A DNA stretch of 64,000 nt from JAUYQR01 sp050632395. GTDB lineage: Bacteria; Pseudomonadota; Alphaproteobacteria; Rhodobacterales; Rhodobacteraceae. Positions within the stretch are counted from its first letter, which is position 1, and the number at the start of each line of letters is the position of its first letter. A model generated the notes under the pieces. It was not told the origin of the DNA and ran no database searches. It saw only the letters and a list, made by a program, of their open reading frames with translations. The translations under genes were made by a program, and so were the position numbers. Location: positions 1,550,001 to 1,614,000 of the forward strand of contig NZ_CP192600.1 in NCBI RefSeq assembly GCF_050632395.1. Reading direction: 5' to 3'. Shown in pieces: positions 9,131-17,776 of the stretch.

Positions 9131-9904
9131 ATGCTTCTGGCCATCGATTGCGGCAACACCAACACTGTGTTCTCCATCTGGAACGGGGCGAAGTTCATTG
9201 CCACCTGGCGCATCGCCACCGACCACAAGCGCACCGCGGACGAATACTTCGTATGGCTTTCCTCGCTGATGATGCTGACCAAGACCGAGGCCACGGTGAC
9301 CGGGGCGATCGTCTCCTCCACCGTGCCGCGCGTAGTGTTCAACCTGCGCGTTCTTTGCGACCGCTACTTCGGCTGCCGGCCGCTTGTCGTCGGCAAGCCC
9401 GACTGCAAGCTTCCCGTGCCCCCGCGCGTCGATCAGGGCACGACAGTCGGCCCCGACCGGCTGGTGAACACCGTTGGCGCGCATGACCGGCATGGCGGTG
9501 ATCTGATCGTCGTCGATTTCGGCACCGCCACCACCTTCGACGTGGTGGACCACGACGGCGCCTATGTCGGCGGCGTCATCGCGCCCGGCGTCAACCTGTC
9601 GCTGGAAGCCTTGCACATGGCCGCCGCCGCGCTGCCCCACATCGACGTCGCCCGGCCCGACAAGGTGATCGGCACGAATACGGTGGCCTGCATGCAGTCC
9701 GGCGTGTATTGGGGCTATATCGGGCTGGTCGAAGGCGTGGTGCGCAACGTGCGCCGTGAACGCGACAGGCCCATGAAAGTCATTGCAACAGGCGGCCTTG
9801 CCTCCCTGTTCGCGCAAGGAACCGAACTATTTCATTCGATCGAGGATGACCTGACAATGCACGGGTTGGTCCTGATCAACGAATTCAACAAGGAAACCAT
9901 ATGA
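9131..9904 (+). CDS. coaX: type III pantothenate kinase
   Basis: Phosphorylates pantothenate, the first step of coenzyme A synthesis. In its 257 residues the ASKHA phosphate motifs are present: DCGNTNTVFSIW at residues 6-17 and DFGTATTFDVVD near 128-139. The pantothenate-site motif GTTVGPDRLVN lies near 105-115. The ATG overlaps neither neighbour upstream; the stop overlaps the rnj start (ATGA), so the two are translationally coupled, as is common in this group. Confidence 0.95.
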   Translation: MLLAIDCGNTNTVFSIWNGAKFIATWRIATDHKRTADEYFVWLSSLMMLTKTEATVTGAIVSSTVPRVVFNLRVLCDRYFGCRPLVVGKPDCKLPVPPRVDQGTTVGPDRLVNTVGAHDRHGGDLIVVDFGTATTFDVVDHDGAYVGGVIAPGVNLSLEALHMAAAALPHIDVARPDKVIGTNTVACMQSGVYWGYIGLVEGVVRNVRRERDRPMKVIATGGLASLFAQGTELFHSIEDDLTMHGLVLINEFNKETI

Positions 9905-11577
9905 GCACCAACCGGCTGATCTACCTTCCCCTCGGCGGCGCCGGGGAGATCGGCATGAACTGCTATGTCTACGGCTACGGACCCGCTGGCCGCGAACGCC
10001 TGATCCTCGTCGACCTTGGCGTCGCGTTCCCCGACATGGACGGCTCGCCGGGTGTCGACCTGATCATGGCCGACGTGTCGTGGCTGGAAGCCCGTCTTGA
10101 CCGGCTTGAGGCGATCTTCATCACCCATGCCCACGAAGACCACATCGGCGCGCTTGGCATCCTGTGGCCCAAGCTGCAGAAGAAGGTCTATTGCCGCCGC
10201 TTTACCGCCACCATCGGCAAGCTGAAGTTCGAAGAGGCGGGGCTGCCGATCGACCAGATCATCACCGTCGAGCCACGTCCCGGCACGGTCGAGGTGGGGC
10301 CGTTCAAGGTGCAGTTCGTGCCCGTGAGCCATTCCATCCCGGAATCCTCGGCGCTGGTGATCGACACGCCCGCAGGCCGCATCCTGCATTCCGGCGATTT
10401 CAAGATCGACCACAAGCCAGTGGTGGGCGAGGCCTGGGATGACAGCCGCTTTACCGAAATCGTTGCGGAACGCCCGGTCAAGGCGCTGATGTGCGATTCC
10501 ACCAACGTGTTCTCCACGCACGAAGGACGATCCGAAAGCACGCTTGGCCCGGCGCTGACCGAGCTGATCAAATCCGCCACCGGCATCGTTGCCGCCACCA
10601 CCTTCGGCTCCAACGTCGCTCGCCTGAAAACGCTGGCCGAAGCCGCCCGCGCCGCCGACCGCACCGTCTGTGTGCTTGGCCGGTCGATGAAGCGGATGAT
10701 CTCGGCCTCGGAAGAGGCGGGCGTGCTGAGCAATTTCCCTCGAACCGTCAGTCCGGAAGAGGCGCTGGACGTGCCGCGCCGCAACCTGATGCTGCTGGTC
10801 ACCGGCAGCCAGGGCGAGCGCCGCGCGGCATCCGCGCAGCTTAGCCGTGGCAAGTATCTGGGGATCGAGATGAAGGAAGGCGACACCTTCCTCTTTTCAT
10901 CGAAAACCATTCCGGGCAACGAACGTGACGTGGGCCGGATCTGGAACGCGTTTTCCGAAATCGGCGTCAACGTGATCGACGACCAGGGCGGCAAGTACCA
11001 CGTCTCGGGCCACGCGAACCGGCCCGATCTGGAACATGTCCACCGCCTTGTTCTGCCCGACATGCTGATCCCGATGCACGGCGAACATCGGCATTTGCGC
11101 GAACACGCCCGCATCGCCACCGAAGCCGGAATTGCCGCCGAGGTTGCGTCGAACGGCATGATGATCGACCTGACCGGCGATGTGCCGGAGGTGGCCGAAT
11201 ACATCGAGACCGGGAGGCTTTACCTTGATGGGACGGCGCTTATCGGGTCGATGGACGGGGTGGTGCGCGACCGCATCCGCATGGCGCTGAACGGTCACGC
11301 GCTGGTCACTGTCATCCTGGACGAAAACGACGAGCCGATGGGCGAGCCTTGGGTCGAGGTGATGGGCCTGCCCGCCACCGGTCTTGGCGGCCGCCCGCTG
11401 AACGAGACGATGGAAGGCGACCTTGCCGACTTCCTTGACAAGGCTGGACGAAAGCTTTTGCGCGACGACGACAAGCTGGAAGAGGCGATCCGACGGATCG
11501 TGCGTCAGGTGTCGATGGAAGAGATCGGCAAGAAGCCGGAAACGACCGTGGTGGTCAGCCGCCTCGTCGCCGAGTAG
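9901..11577 (+). CDS. rnj: ribonuclease J
   Basis: Metallo-beta-lactamase/beta-CASP nuclease with endonuclease and 5'-3' exonuclease activity in RNA turnover. The zinc-binding motif THAHEDHIGAL (about residues 75-85), the downstream metal ligands HSGDFKIDH, and the beta-CASP region with TGSQGE are visible. The 558 residues match the family. It is coupled to coaX by a four-base overlap and followed 20 bp later by a strong hairpin. Confidence 0.95.
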   Translation: MSTNRLIYLPLGGAGEIGMNCYVYGYGPAGRERLILVDLGVAFPDMDGSPGVDLIMADVSWLEARLDRLEAIFITHAHEDHIGALGILWPKLQKKVYCRRFTATIGKLKFEEAGLPIDQIITVEPRPGTVEVGPFKVQFVPVSHSIPESSALVIDTPAGRILHSGDFKIDHKPVVGEAWDDSRFTEIVAERPVKALMCDSTNVFSTHEGRSESTLGPALTELIKSATGIVAATTFGSNVARLKTLAEAARAADRTVCVLGRSMKRMISASEEAGVLSNFPRTVSPEEALDVPRRNLMLLVTGSQGERRAASAQLSRGKYLGIEMKEGDTFLFSSKTIPGNERDVGRIWNAFSEIGVNVIDDQGGKYHVSGHANRPDLEHVHRLVLPDMLIPMHGEHRHLREHARIATEAGIAAEVASNGMMIDLTGDVPEVAEYIETGRLYLDGTALIGSMDGVVRDRIRMALNGHALVTVILDENDEPMGEPWVEVMGLPATGLGGRPLNETMEGDLADFLDKAGRKLLRDDDKLEEAIRRIVRQVSMEEIGKKPETTVVVSRLVAE

Positions 11578-11597
11578 GCGCACTGCCACCGAAAGCA

Positions 11598-11624
11598 AAA
11601 GGCCCCGCAGATTGCGGGGCCTTT
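11598..11624. terminator. bidirectional rho-independent terminator
   Basis: Perfect inverted repeat: AAAGGCCCCGCA, spacer GAT, TGCGGGGCCTTT. On the plus strand it is followed by TTTGTTGTTT. On the minus strand the T-rich run TTTTGCTTT follows. It sits between the convergent rnj and DEAD-box genes, so it can end both transcripts. Confidence 0.9.
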
Positions 11625-11643
11625 GTTGTTTCGGGTGGGCGTG

Positions 11644-13221
11644 TCAGCCTTCGGTGCCGTTCGCTGGCGCCTCTTCCGGCTCGTCGGCCGTGGCGGCCTT
11701 AAGCGCGAAGCTGCGCAGGATGAAGTCTGGAACATGGTCGCCCATGCCGACCACAGCCGGGCCGTAATCGCGCCGGTCATCGCGGCGGTAGTCCGGCCGT
11801 TCGCGGCGCTCGTCACGGATTGTGTCGCGCGGTTCGCGGCGACGGTCGTCGCGGCGCGGTTCTTCACGGCGGGGTTCCTCACGGCGGGGTTCCTCGCGTG
11901 CGGGGGCCGCTGCCACCACGGCGACCGGCTCTGCCACCACCAGCGGCTCCATCGACGCGTTCGGGCTGTCGGCAGTCACCTTCGGCTTGCGGTCACGGTC
12001 GCGATCTCGGCCACGCGGCTTGCGCTCTTCGCGCGGGCGTTCGGGGCGGCCGTCATCCTCGCCGGGAACGAAGCCTTCTGGCAGCGCGCCCCGCGGGATT
12101 TCAGTCTTTACCAGGCTTTCGATCGCCTTGATGTACTTTTCGTCCGACGGCACGGCTATGGTATAGGCCTTGCCCAGCCGTCCTGCGCGACCGGTGCGAC
12201 CGATGCGGTGGATGTAGTCTTCCGGGTGTGAGGGCACGTCGAAGTTGAAGACGTGGCTGACGGCCGGGATGTCCAGCCCGCGCGCCGCCACGTCGGAGGC
12301 GACGAGCAGATGCACGGTGCCATCGCGGAAGCCATCCAGCGTTTTCGTCCGCACCGACTGGTCAAGGTCGCCGTGAATGGGCGAAGCGTTGAAGCCATGC
12401 TGTTTCAGCGACTTTGCCACCACGTCCACGTCCATCTTGCGGTTGCAGAAGATGATCGCGTTGGTGCAAGCCTCGCCTTCCGCCCGGATCAGCGCGCGCA
12501 GGACGGCGCGCTTGTCGGCGAAGCTGCGGTCCTTGCGGGTGGGCTTCACCTCGATCAGTGCCTGCGTGATGGTCAACGAGGCGGACGCCTGCCGTGCCAC
12601 TTCGACCTTGGCCGGGTTGGTCAGGAAGGTGTTGGTGATCCGCTCGATCTCGGGCGCCATCGTGGCGCTGAAAAAGAGGGTCTGGCGCGTGAAGGGGGTC
12701 AGCTGGAAGATGCGTTCGATATCGGGGATGAACCCCATGTCGAGCATCCGGTCAGCCTCGTCGACCACCATGATCTGCACGCCGTTCAAAAGAAGCTTGC
12801 CACGCTCGAAATGGTCGAGGAGGCGGCCGGGGGTGGCGATCAATACGTCGACGCCGCGGTCGATCAGCTTGTCCTGTTCGCCAAAGGCCACGCCGCCGAT
12901 CAAGAGCGCCTTGGTCAGTTTGGTGTGCTTGGCATAGGTCTCGAAGTTCTCGGCCACCTGCGCGGCCAGTTCGCGCGTCGGCGCCAGCACCAGGCTGCGC
13001 GGCATCCGGGCGCGCGCACGGCCCTGACCCAGAAGCGTGATCATCGGCAGCACGAAGCTTGCCGTCTTGCCGGTGCCAGTCTGGGCGATGCCCAAGACGT
13101 CGCGGCCTTTCAGCGCTTCGGGGATGGCTTGCGCCTGAATCGGCGTGGGGGTTTCGTAGCCGGCTTCGGAAACGGCTTGCAAAACGCGCGGGTCCAGCGC
13201 GAGGTCGGAAAATTTGGTCAT
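11644..13221 (-). CDS. DEAD-box ATP-dependent RNA helicase with Arg/Glu repeat tail
   Basis: RhlE/SrmB-like RNA helicase. All motifs are present: the Q motif PTPIQAQAIP, motif I AQTGTGKTASF, PTRELAAQ, TPGRLLDHF, DEADRMLD, SAT, VASDVAARGLDIP and HRIGRTGRAG. The start MTKFSDLALDPRVL (13221) gives 525 residues; the frame stays open 48 bp further upstream without conserved sequence. The last third is a disordered basic tail with three copies of REEPRR followed by DDRRR-type runs, likely an RNA-binding extension. It converges with rnj at the terminator 11598-11624. Confidence 0.94.
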   Translation of the reverse strand: MTKFSDLALDPRVLQAVSEAGYETPTPIQAQAIPEALKGRDVLGIAQTGTGKTASFVLPMITLLGQGRARARMPRSLVLAPTRELAAQVAENFETYAKHTKLTKALLIGGVAFGEQDKLIDRGVDVLIATPGRLLDHFERGKLLLNGVQIMVVDEADRMLDMGFIPDIERIFQLTPFTRQTLFFSATMAPEIERITNTFLTNPAKVEVARQASASLTITQALIEVKPTRKDRSFADKRAVLRALIRAEGEACTNAIIFCNRKMDVDVVAKSLKQHGFNASPIHGDLDQSVRTKTLDGFRDGTVHLLVASDVAARGLDIPAVSHVFNFDVPSHPEDYIHRIGRTGRAGRLGKAYTIAVPSDEKYIKAIESLVKTEIPRGALPEGFVPGEDDGRPERPREERKPRGRDRDRDRKPKVTADSPNASMEPLVVAEPVAVVAAAPAREEPRREEPRREEPRRDDRRREPRDTIRDERRERPDYRRDDRRDYGPAVVGMGDHVPDFILRSFALKAATADEPEEAPANGTEG

Positions 13222-13419
13222 CAGCGTCCTATGAATGCGGTATCGGACCGCATGGGTAATGGGACGCATGTTATCCGGGCGCCCCGGCGTCTCGGCCCTT
13301 CTTTGGCCGCCAGCGGCGCATAGCGGAAATAGGGCGCAAGGTCAAGGCAGGCATCGGGCACGCACCGGGTACGCTGCGGGCGGCGACAACGTGCTGGCTA
13401 GTGTGCCGACCGTGCTGTA

Positions 13420-13448
13420 CGCTTCGTTTCATTGAAGCGACTTTTTTT
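13420..13448 (+). terminator. terminator-like hairpin immediately before a start codon
   Basis: CGCTTC (13420-13425), an 8-base loop, GAAGCG (13434-13439), then AC and seven T residues. This is a good intrinsic-terminator shape on the plus strand, yet it ends only 16 bp before ATG 13465 and no plus-strand gene ends upstream. It could close a small RNA starting in the 13222-13420 gap or act as an attenuator for the gene that follows. No promoter was identified with confidence. Confidence 0.55.
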
Positions 13449-13464
13449 GGCAAGGAAGATTGAG

Positions 13465-13959
13465 ATGAAGGCCATGATACTGGCCGGTTGCGCGCTATTC
13501 TGCGCGGCTCCGGCTTTGGCCGAGCGGGTGCAGTTCACCCTGCGCTCGGCCTCGGAAACCAAGTCTTACGGAGTGTTGCTGACCGCGCCCGAAAGCGACT
13601 GTCGCCATGTGCGTTACCGGGTCATGGCGGGCGGGGTCACGCTGGGCCACACGCCGCCCCTTGAGCCCGGCGAGGCAGTGGTCCTGCGGGTGGGGCAGGG
13701 CTATGCGGCGGGCGACCACGCCCTTGTCATCGCCGCGATCGGGTGTGCCGCACCTGCCGTGGCGCCGCGCCGGGTGACGCTGGCCAAAGCCTCGCCCGAT
13801 CACGGTTGGCGCGCGGCCCGGGTCATGGCGGATCACCAGTTCGGACGGTCTTCTGCGGCGGAGTGGGCTGGCTGCCATCCGGCGCGCATCAGGGCCAGCA
13901 CCGGCGTCGGCGTCAGCACGACACCCTCGGCATCGGGTTCTTGCACAGCGGGGCCGTAA
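13465..13959 (+). CDS. small secreted hypothetical protein
   Basis: I do not recognise a family. The start at 13465 has AAGGAAG about 7 bp upstream and opens a typical signal peptide, MKAMILAGCALFCAAPALA, with cleavage expected after ALA. The mature part up to about residue 122 has a beta-rich look with two or three Cys. The remaining tail (from about 13833) runs over the convergent gene on the other strand and is Ser/Thr/Ala-rich and unlike the rest. The natural end may therefore have been lost by a stop-codon change. An alternative in-frame ATG at 13432 lies inside the hairpin and is less likely. Confidence 0.55.
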   Translation: MKAMILAGCALFCAAPALAERVQFTLRSASETKSYGVLLTAPESDCRHVRYRVMAGGVTLGHTPPLEPGEAVVLRVGQGYAAGDHALVIAAIGCAAPAVAPRRVTLAKASPDHGWRAARVMADHQFGRSSAAEWAGCHPARIRASTGVGVSTTPSASGSCTAGP

Positions 13960-14528
13960 CCTTCGGGCCGGTACGGCAACAGGCCGGCCTTGCTCACCAG
14001 ATGAGGCTGAGCCTGCCACAGCACGAACGCGCCTGTCGGCAGGTCGCCCAAAGCAGCCACATGCCTGTGCTGCCCGCGCGTGGCGCTGTCGATGCGCGCG
14101 GCGTGCAGGACCGCGTCCATCGCGACCGCCCGGTCACGCTGCCCGAACGCCTGCGCCCAGGCGTGGCGAAAGTCGTCATAGGCCGCCCGCCTGCATTCGG
14201 CGCAGGGCCGGTGGCCGGCCGCCGAGGCAACCGCCTCGTCATGGAAGAAAAGTCGCGTATAGCCGTTCGGTGGCATCACGCCCGGCGACACCCGCCCCGG
14301 TTTTTCGCGCAAGGTGCAGGTGATCCAGGCCTTGCCCTGCCAACGCCGCACGATCCGTCCCGCTGCATCGTGAAGCCGCCCGCGGTTGCCCATGAAGCCG
14401 CCCCGCGCCGCCACGGCCAGAAAACTGCCATCGGGCTGGACGCGGTTCGGGTGGGTCAGACCATCATCTCCTTGGTGGCCGAAAGCTTCACGCCGGGGTA
14501 ATCGCGCACAACGCGGTCGATGTCCCAT
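13833..14528 (-). CDS. conserved hypothetical protein with a Cys-x-x-Cys site
   Basis: 231 codons from the first ATG. The body is protein-like: VQPDGSFLAVAARGGFMGNR, RRWQGKAWITCTLREKP, then HRPCAECRRAAYDDF (a CxxC pair preceded by a His) and a C-terminal VVLTPTPVLALMRAGWQP. I have the impression of a conserved alphaproteobacterial family of unknown function, but give no name. The start is uncertain: the first ATG overlaps prfC by 73 bp, conserved-looking sequence begins near a CTG at 14459 that overlaps the prfC stop, and the next ATG is much further in. The 3' end overlaps the convergent secreted-protein gene by 127 bp. Confidence 0.65.
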   Translation of the reverse strand: MGHRPRCARLPRREAFGHQGDDGLTHPNRVQPDGSFLAVAARGGFMGNRGRLHDAAGRIVRRWQGKAWITCTLREKPGRVSPGVMPPNGYTRLFFHDEAVASAAGHRPCAECRRAAYDDFRHAWAQAFGQRDRAVAMDAVLHAARIDSATRGQHRHVAALGDLPTGAFVLWQAQPHLVSKAGLLPYRPEGYGPAVQEPDAEGVVLTPTPVLALMRAGWQPAHSAAEDRPNW

Positions 14529-16051
14529 TGCAGGCGGGTCAGGAACACCAGATCCCCGTCGCTGTCATGCGCGATGTGGCCCTTGTTGACGCTGACCAGC
14601 TTTTCAATCTCGGCCTTGTCGCCGGAAATCCAGCGGGCTGAGGCGAAGTTCGACCCCTCGAACCGCACCGGCAGCGAATATTCCTGTTCGATCCGGCTGG
14701 CCAGCACCTCGAACTGCAGGGCACCGACAACGCCGACAATGTAGCCCGAGCCGATCATCGGCTTGAACACCTTGGCGGCACCTTCCTCGGCGAACTGGGT
14801 CAGCGCCTTTTCCAGATGCTTGGCCTTCATCGGGTCCATCGCCCGCACCGATTGCAGCAGTTCCGGCGCGAAGGACGGGATGCCGGTGAAGCGCAGGCTT
14901 TCGCCTTCGGTCAGCGCGTCGCCGATGCGCAACTGGCCGTGGTTCGGGATGCCGATGATGTCACCGGCCCAGGCTTCCTCGGCCAGTTCGCGGTCGGCGG
15001 CAAGGAACAAGACCGGGCTTGCTACCGTCATCGGCTTTTTCGTTCGCACGTGGAACATCTTCATGCCCCGCTCGAAATGCCCCGAGGCGAGGCGCACGAA
15101 GGCCACGCGGTCGCGGTGCTTTGGGTCCATGTTGGCCTGCACCTTGAAGACGAAACCAGTCACCGGGGTCTCGCTGGGGTCGATCTGGCGCTCGGCGGCC
15201 TTCTGCGGCTGTGGTTCCGGCCCGTATTCGCCAAGGCCGTCCATCAACTCCTTCACCCCGAACGAGTTGATGGCGCTGCCGAACCAGATTGGTGTCATCG
15301 ATCCGTTCAGGAACGAGGCGCGATCGAAGGCGGGTAGAAGCTCGCGCGCCATTTCGATCTCGTCGCGGAATTTCTTCAGCAGGTCAGCCGGGACGTGATC
15401 GGCAAGTTTTGGATCGTCCATGCCTGAAATCTGGATGCTTTCGGCCACCTTGTTGCGGTCGGCGCGGTCCATGATTTCCAACCGGTCGTGCAGCAGGTCA
15501 TAGGCGCCGACGAAATCACGGCCCATGCCGATCGGCCACGAGGCCGGCGTCACGTCGATCGCAAGGTTTTCCTGAATCTCGTCGATGATATCGAAGGTGT
15601 CGCGGCTTTCCCGGTCCATCTTGTTGCAGAAAGTCAGGATCGGCAGATCGCGCAGGCGACACACCTCGAACAGCTTGCGCGTCTGGCTTTCCACGCCTTT
15701 CGCCCCGTCGATCACCATGATCGCGGCATCGACGGCGGTCAGCGTGCGGTAGGTGTCTTCGGAGAAATCACTGTGGCCGGGCGTGTCGACCAAGTTGAAG
15801 CGATACTGCCGGAAATCGAACGACATGGCGCTGGCGGAAACCGAAATCCCCCGCTCCTGCTCCATCTTCATGAAGTCCGACCGCGTGCGCCGCGCATCGC
15901 CCTTGGCGCGCACCTGACCGGCCATCTGGATGGCGCCCCCGAACAGCAGGAACTTTTCGGTCAGCGTGGTCTTGCCTGCGTCGGGGTGCGAGATGATCGC
16001 AAAGGTCCGGCGGCGGGCGATTTCGGCGGGCAGGGGGGCACGGTTCGACAT
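14456..16051 (-). CDS. prfC: peptide chain release factor 3
   Basis: Translational GTPase that recycles RF1/RF2 after termination. G-domain motifs are complete: SHPDAGKTTLTEKF (about residues 21-34), DTPGHSDF and FCNKMDRE. The start MSNRAPLPAEIARRRTFAII at 16051 gives the standard length of 531 residues. An open extension of 58 codons upstream is unlike the family and was rejected. The region 16052-16160 separates it from a divergent gene. Confidence 0.96.
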   Translation of the reverse strand: MSNRAPLPAEIARRRTFAIISHPDAGKTTLTEKFLLFGGAIQMAGQVRAKGDARRTRSDFMKMEQERGISVSASAMSFDFRQYRFNLVDTPGHSDFSEDTYRTLTAVDAAIMVIDGAKGVESQTRKLFEVCRLRDLPILTFCNKMDRESRDTFDIIDEIQENLAIDVTPASWPIGMGRDFVGAYDLLHDRLEIMDRADRNKVAESIQISGMDDPKLADHVPADLLKKFRDEIEMARELLPAFDRASFLNGSMTPIWFGSAINSFGVKELMDGLGEYGPEPQPQKAAERQIDPSETPVTGFVFKVQANMDPKHRDRVAFVRLASGHFERGMKMFHVRTKKPMTVASPVLFLAADRELAEEAWAGDIIGIPNHGQLRIGDALTEGESLRFTGIPSFAPELLQSVRAMDPMKAKHLEKALTQFAEEGAAKVFKPMIGSGYIVGVVGALQFEVLASRIEQEYSLPVRFEGSNFASARWISGDKAEIEKLVSVNKGHIAHDSDGDLVFLTRLQWDIDRVVRDYPGVKLSATKEMMV

Positions 16052-16160
16052 GGGGCGTCGTATAAGATGCGCAGCGCTCCGCCGCAACGAAAAGCGCGCG
16101 CTTGTGCGACTCGGGGTTTGTGGGGCAGAGTGAGAACAATGAAGGAACATGGAGGTTGGA

Positions 16161-16526
16161 ATGACATTTCTGGAGATAGCCAACGATCTGGTTGCCGGCT
16201 GCCGTGAGGGACGCGAGCGGGCCAACCTCGACCGGCTTTACGCCCCTGACGCGGTGTCGGTCGAACCGATGGACATGGGCAGCGGGCGCGAGACGGTGGG
16301 GCTGGCCGCGATCCACGGCAAGCACAACTGGTGGGAGGGCGCCTTCATCACCCACGGGCTGACGGTGGAGGGACCGTTCATTCATGGCAAGGAAAGCTTT
16401 GCGGTGATCTTCGGGATGGATACCGAAAACCGCGCCACGGGCGAGCGGAGCCAAGGCCGCGAGGTGGCGATCTATCATGTGAAGGACGGCAGGATCGTGC
16501 GGGAAGAGTTCTACTTTTCCGCCTGA
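16161..16526 (+). CDS. SnoaL/NTF2-like small protein
   Basis: 121 residues with the NTF2-like pattern: an N-terminal helix (FLEIANDLVAGCREGRE), LDRLYAPDAVSVEPMD, then beta strands ending in AIYHVKDGRIVREEFYF. Such proteins are small steroid-isomerase or polyketide-cyclase folds; the substrate is not predictable. The start at 16161 is preceded by GGAGGTTGG; an ATG 12 bp earlier would place the Shine-Dalgarno inside the gene. It is a monocistronic gene by position, with a stem-loop repeat downstream. Confidence 0.8.
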   Translation: MTFLEIANDLVAGCREGRERANLDRLYAPDAVSVEPMDMGSGRETVGLAAIHGKHNWWEGAFITHGLTVEGPFIHGKESFAVIFGMDTENRATGERSQGREVAIYHVKDGRIVREEFYFSA

Positions 16527-16630
16527 CCCGTTCTTCGACTGACCCGCGCTGTCTGAATGAGCGCCGTTTCCGGGCGCACGATCCGCGTCCCGCCTCTGGC
16601 CGTCAGACGCGCGCAACCGGCTTGGGCAAG

Positions 16631-16690
16631 CGGGGGCGCTTCGGCCCCCGCACCCCCCGTACCACCCGAGGATATTTGCCAAAGGGAAAG
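16631..16690 (+). repeat. C-rich stem-loop intergenic repeat, copy C
   Basis: Hairpin CGGGGGC, loop GCTTCG, GCCCCCG (16631-16650), then CACCCCCCGT, then GAGGATATTTGCC and AAAGGGAAAG. The order (hairpin, C-run, GGATAT box, purine run) is that of copies A and B, although the loop differs. It lies between the NTF2-like gene and the SDR gene, where it could also serve as a terminator. Confidence 0.55.
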
Positions 16691-16754
16691 CGGCACAGTG
16701 GACCTTTGTGCAGGGCCACCGTAGGTTTTGCCGCAGCAAAGCGGAGGGTTGGCA

Positions 16755-17531
16755 ATGGATCTGGGCATCAGGGGAAAGCGCGCGCTGGTCTGCGCGTCGT
16801 CCAAGGGGTTGGGGCGCGGATGTGCTGAGGCGCTGGCGGAGGCGGGCGTCGATCTGGTGATGAACGCACGCGGGGCCGACGCACTGGAGGCGGCGGCGGC
16901 CGATATCCGAGCGCGAACGCAGGTGAACGTGGTGACGGTTGCCGCCGACATCACGACCGAGGCGGGGCGCGCGGCGGTGCTGGCGCGTGGGCCCTTCGAA
17001 ATTCTGGTGACCAACGCCGGCGGGCCGCCGCCGGGCATGTGGTCGGACTGGGCGCGCGACGATTTCATTCGCGCACTCGACGCCAACATGCTGACGCCGA
17101 TTGCGCTGATGCAGGCGGTGTTGCCGGGAATGATGGCGCAGGGCTGGGGGCGGGTGGTCAACATCACCAGCGTGTCGGTGAAATCGCCGATTGCGGCGCT
17201 GGGCCTGTCGAACTCTGCCCGCGCCGGGTTGACCGGCTTTGTCGCGGGAACCTCAAGGCAGGTGGCTGGCAAGGGGGTCACGATCAACAACCTTCTGCCC
17301 GGCATCCATGCCACCGACCGGGCAATCGCGCTGGACAGTGCGGTCGTGAAGGCCAAGGGGATCAGCATGGACGACGCCATCGCCGAGCGCAGCGCCACCA
17401 TTCCCGCAGGCCGCTATGGAACCCCGGCCGAATTCGGGGCTGCCTGTGCGTTTTTGTGTTCCGACCATGCGGGCTTTATCGTCGGGCAGAACATCCTTCT
17501 GGATGGAGGCGCGACGAATGCCACCTTCTGA
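16755..17531 (+). CDS. SDR-family oxidoreductase
   Basis: Short-chain dehydrogenase/reductase. The N-terminal nucleotide motif is the variant CASSKGLGRGCAEAL (about residues 13-27, instead of TGxxxGxG). NAGGPPPG stands in place of NNAG. The catalytic Ser lies in NITSVSVKSP, but the usual YxxxK appears as SNSARAGLTG (N-S-A-R), so the Tyr and Lys are not in canonical form. Many 'atypical' SDRs annotated as 3-oxoacyl-ACP reductase homologues share this. The 258 residues start at ATG 16755 behind GGAGGG. The reaction is unknown and may not be a classical one. Confidence 0.85.
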   Translation: MDLGIRGKRALVCASSKGLGRGCAEALAEAGVDLVMNARGADALEAAAADIRARTQVNVVTVAADITTEAGRAAVLARGPFEILVTNAGGPPPGMWSDWARDDFIRALDANMLTPIALMQAVLPGMMAQGWGRVVNITSVSVKSPIAALGLSNSARAGLTGFVAGTSRQVAGKGVTINNLLPGIHATDRAIALDSAVVKAKGISMDDAIAERSATIPAGRYGTPAEFGAACAFLCSDHAGFIVGQNILLDGGATNATF

Positions 17532-17776
17532 CCGCGGGTGAAGGGGCGCTTTCGCCTCAGATGACCCGAGCGGATGCGTTGGGAGCCGCTCGGGGAGCAA
17601 ACCAGGTGCTGCGTCGACCATCCGTTTCGCAGGTGCCAATGCCTGGTCGGACTGGCCGCCGGGACGCTGTGCGGTCATGGCGTCAGGCCCGAGGCGCAGT
17701 TGGCCTTAGCCGCAGGCGGGGGCCGGTTGGCCGGGCCGGTCTTGTCAACGGATTTCCGATTGAATAGCTAGGGAAT

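Noticed and set aside
17532..17776. 245-bp gap before the orphan ATPase as a possible gene remnant
   Set aside because: Frames here are short and have no recognisable motif; I could not support a pseudogene.
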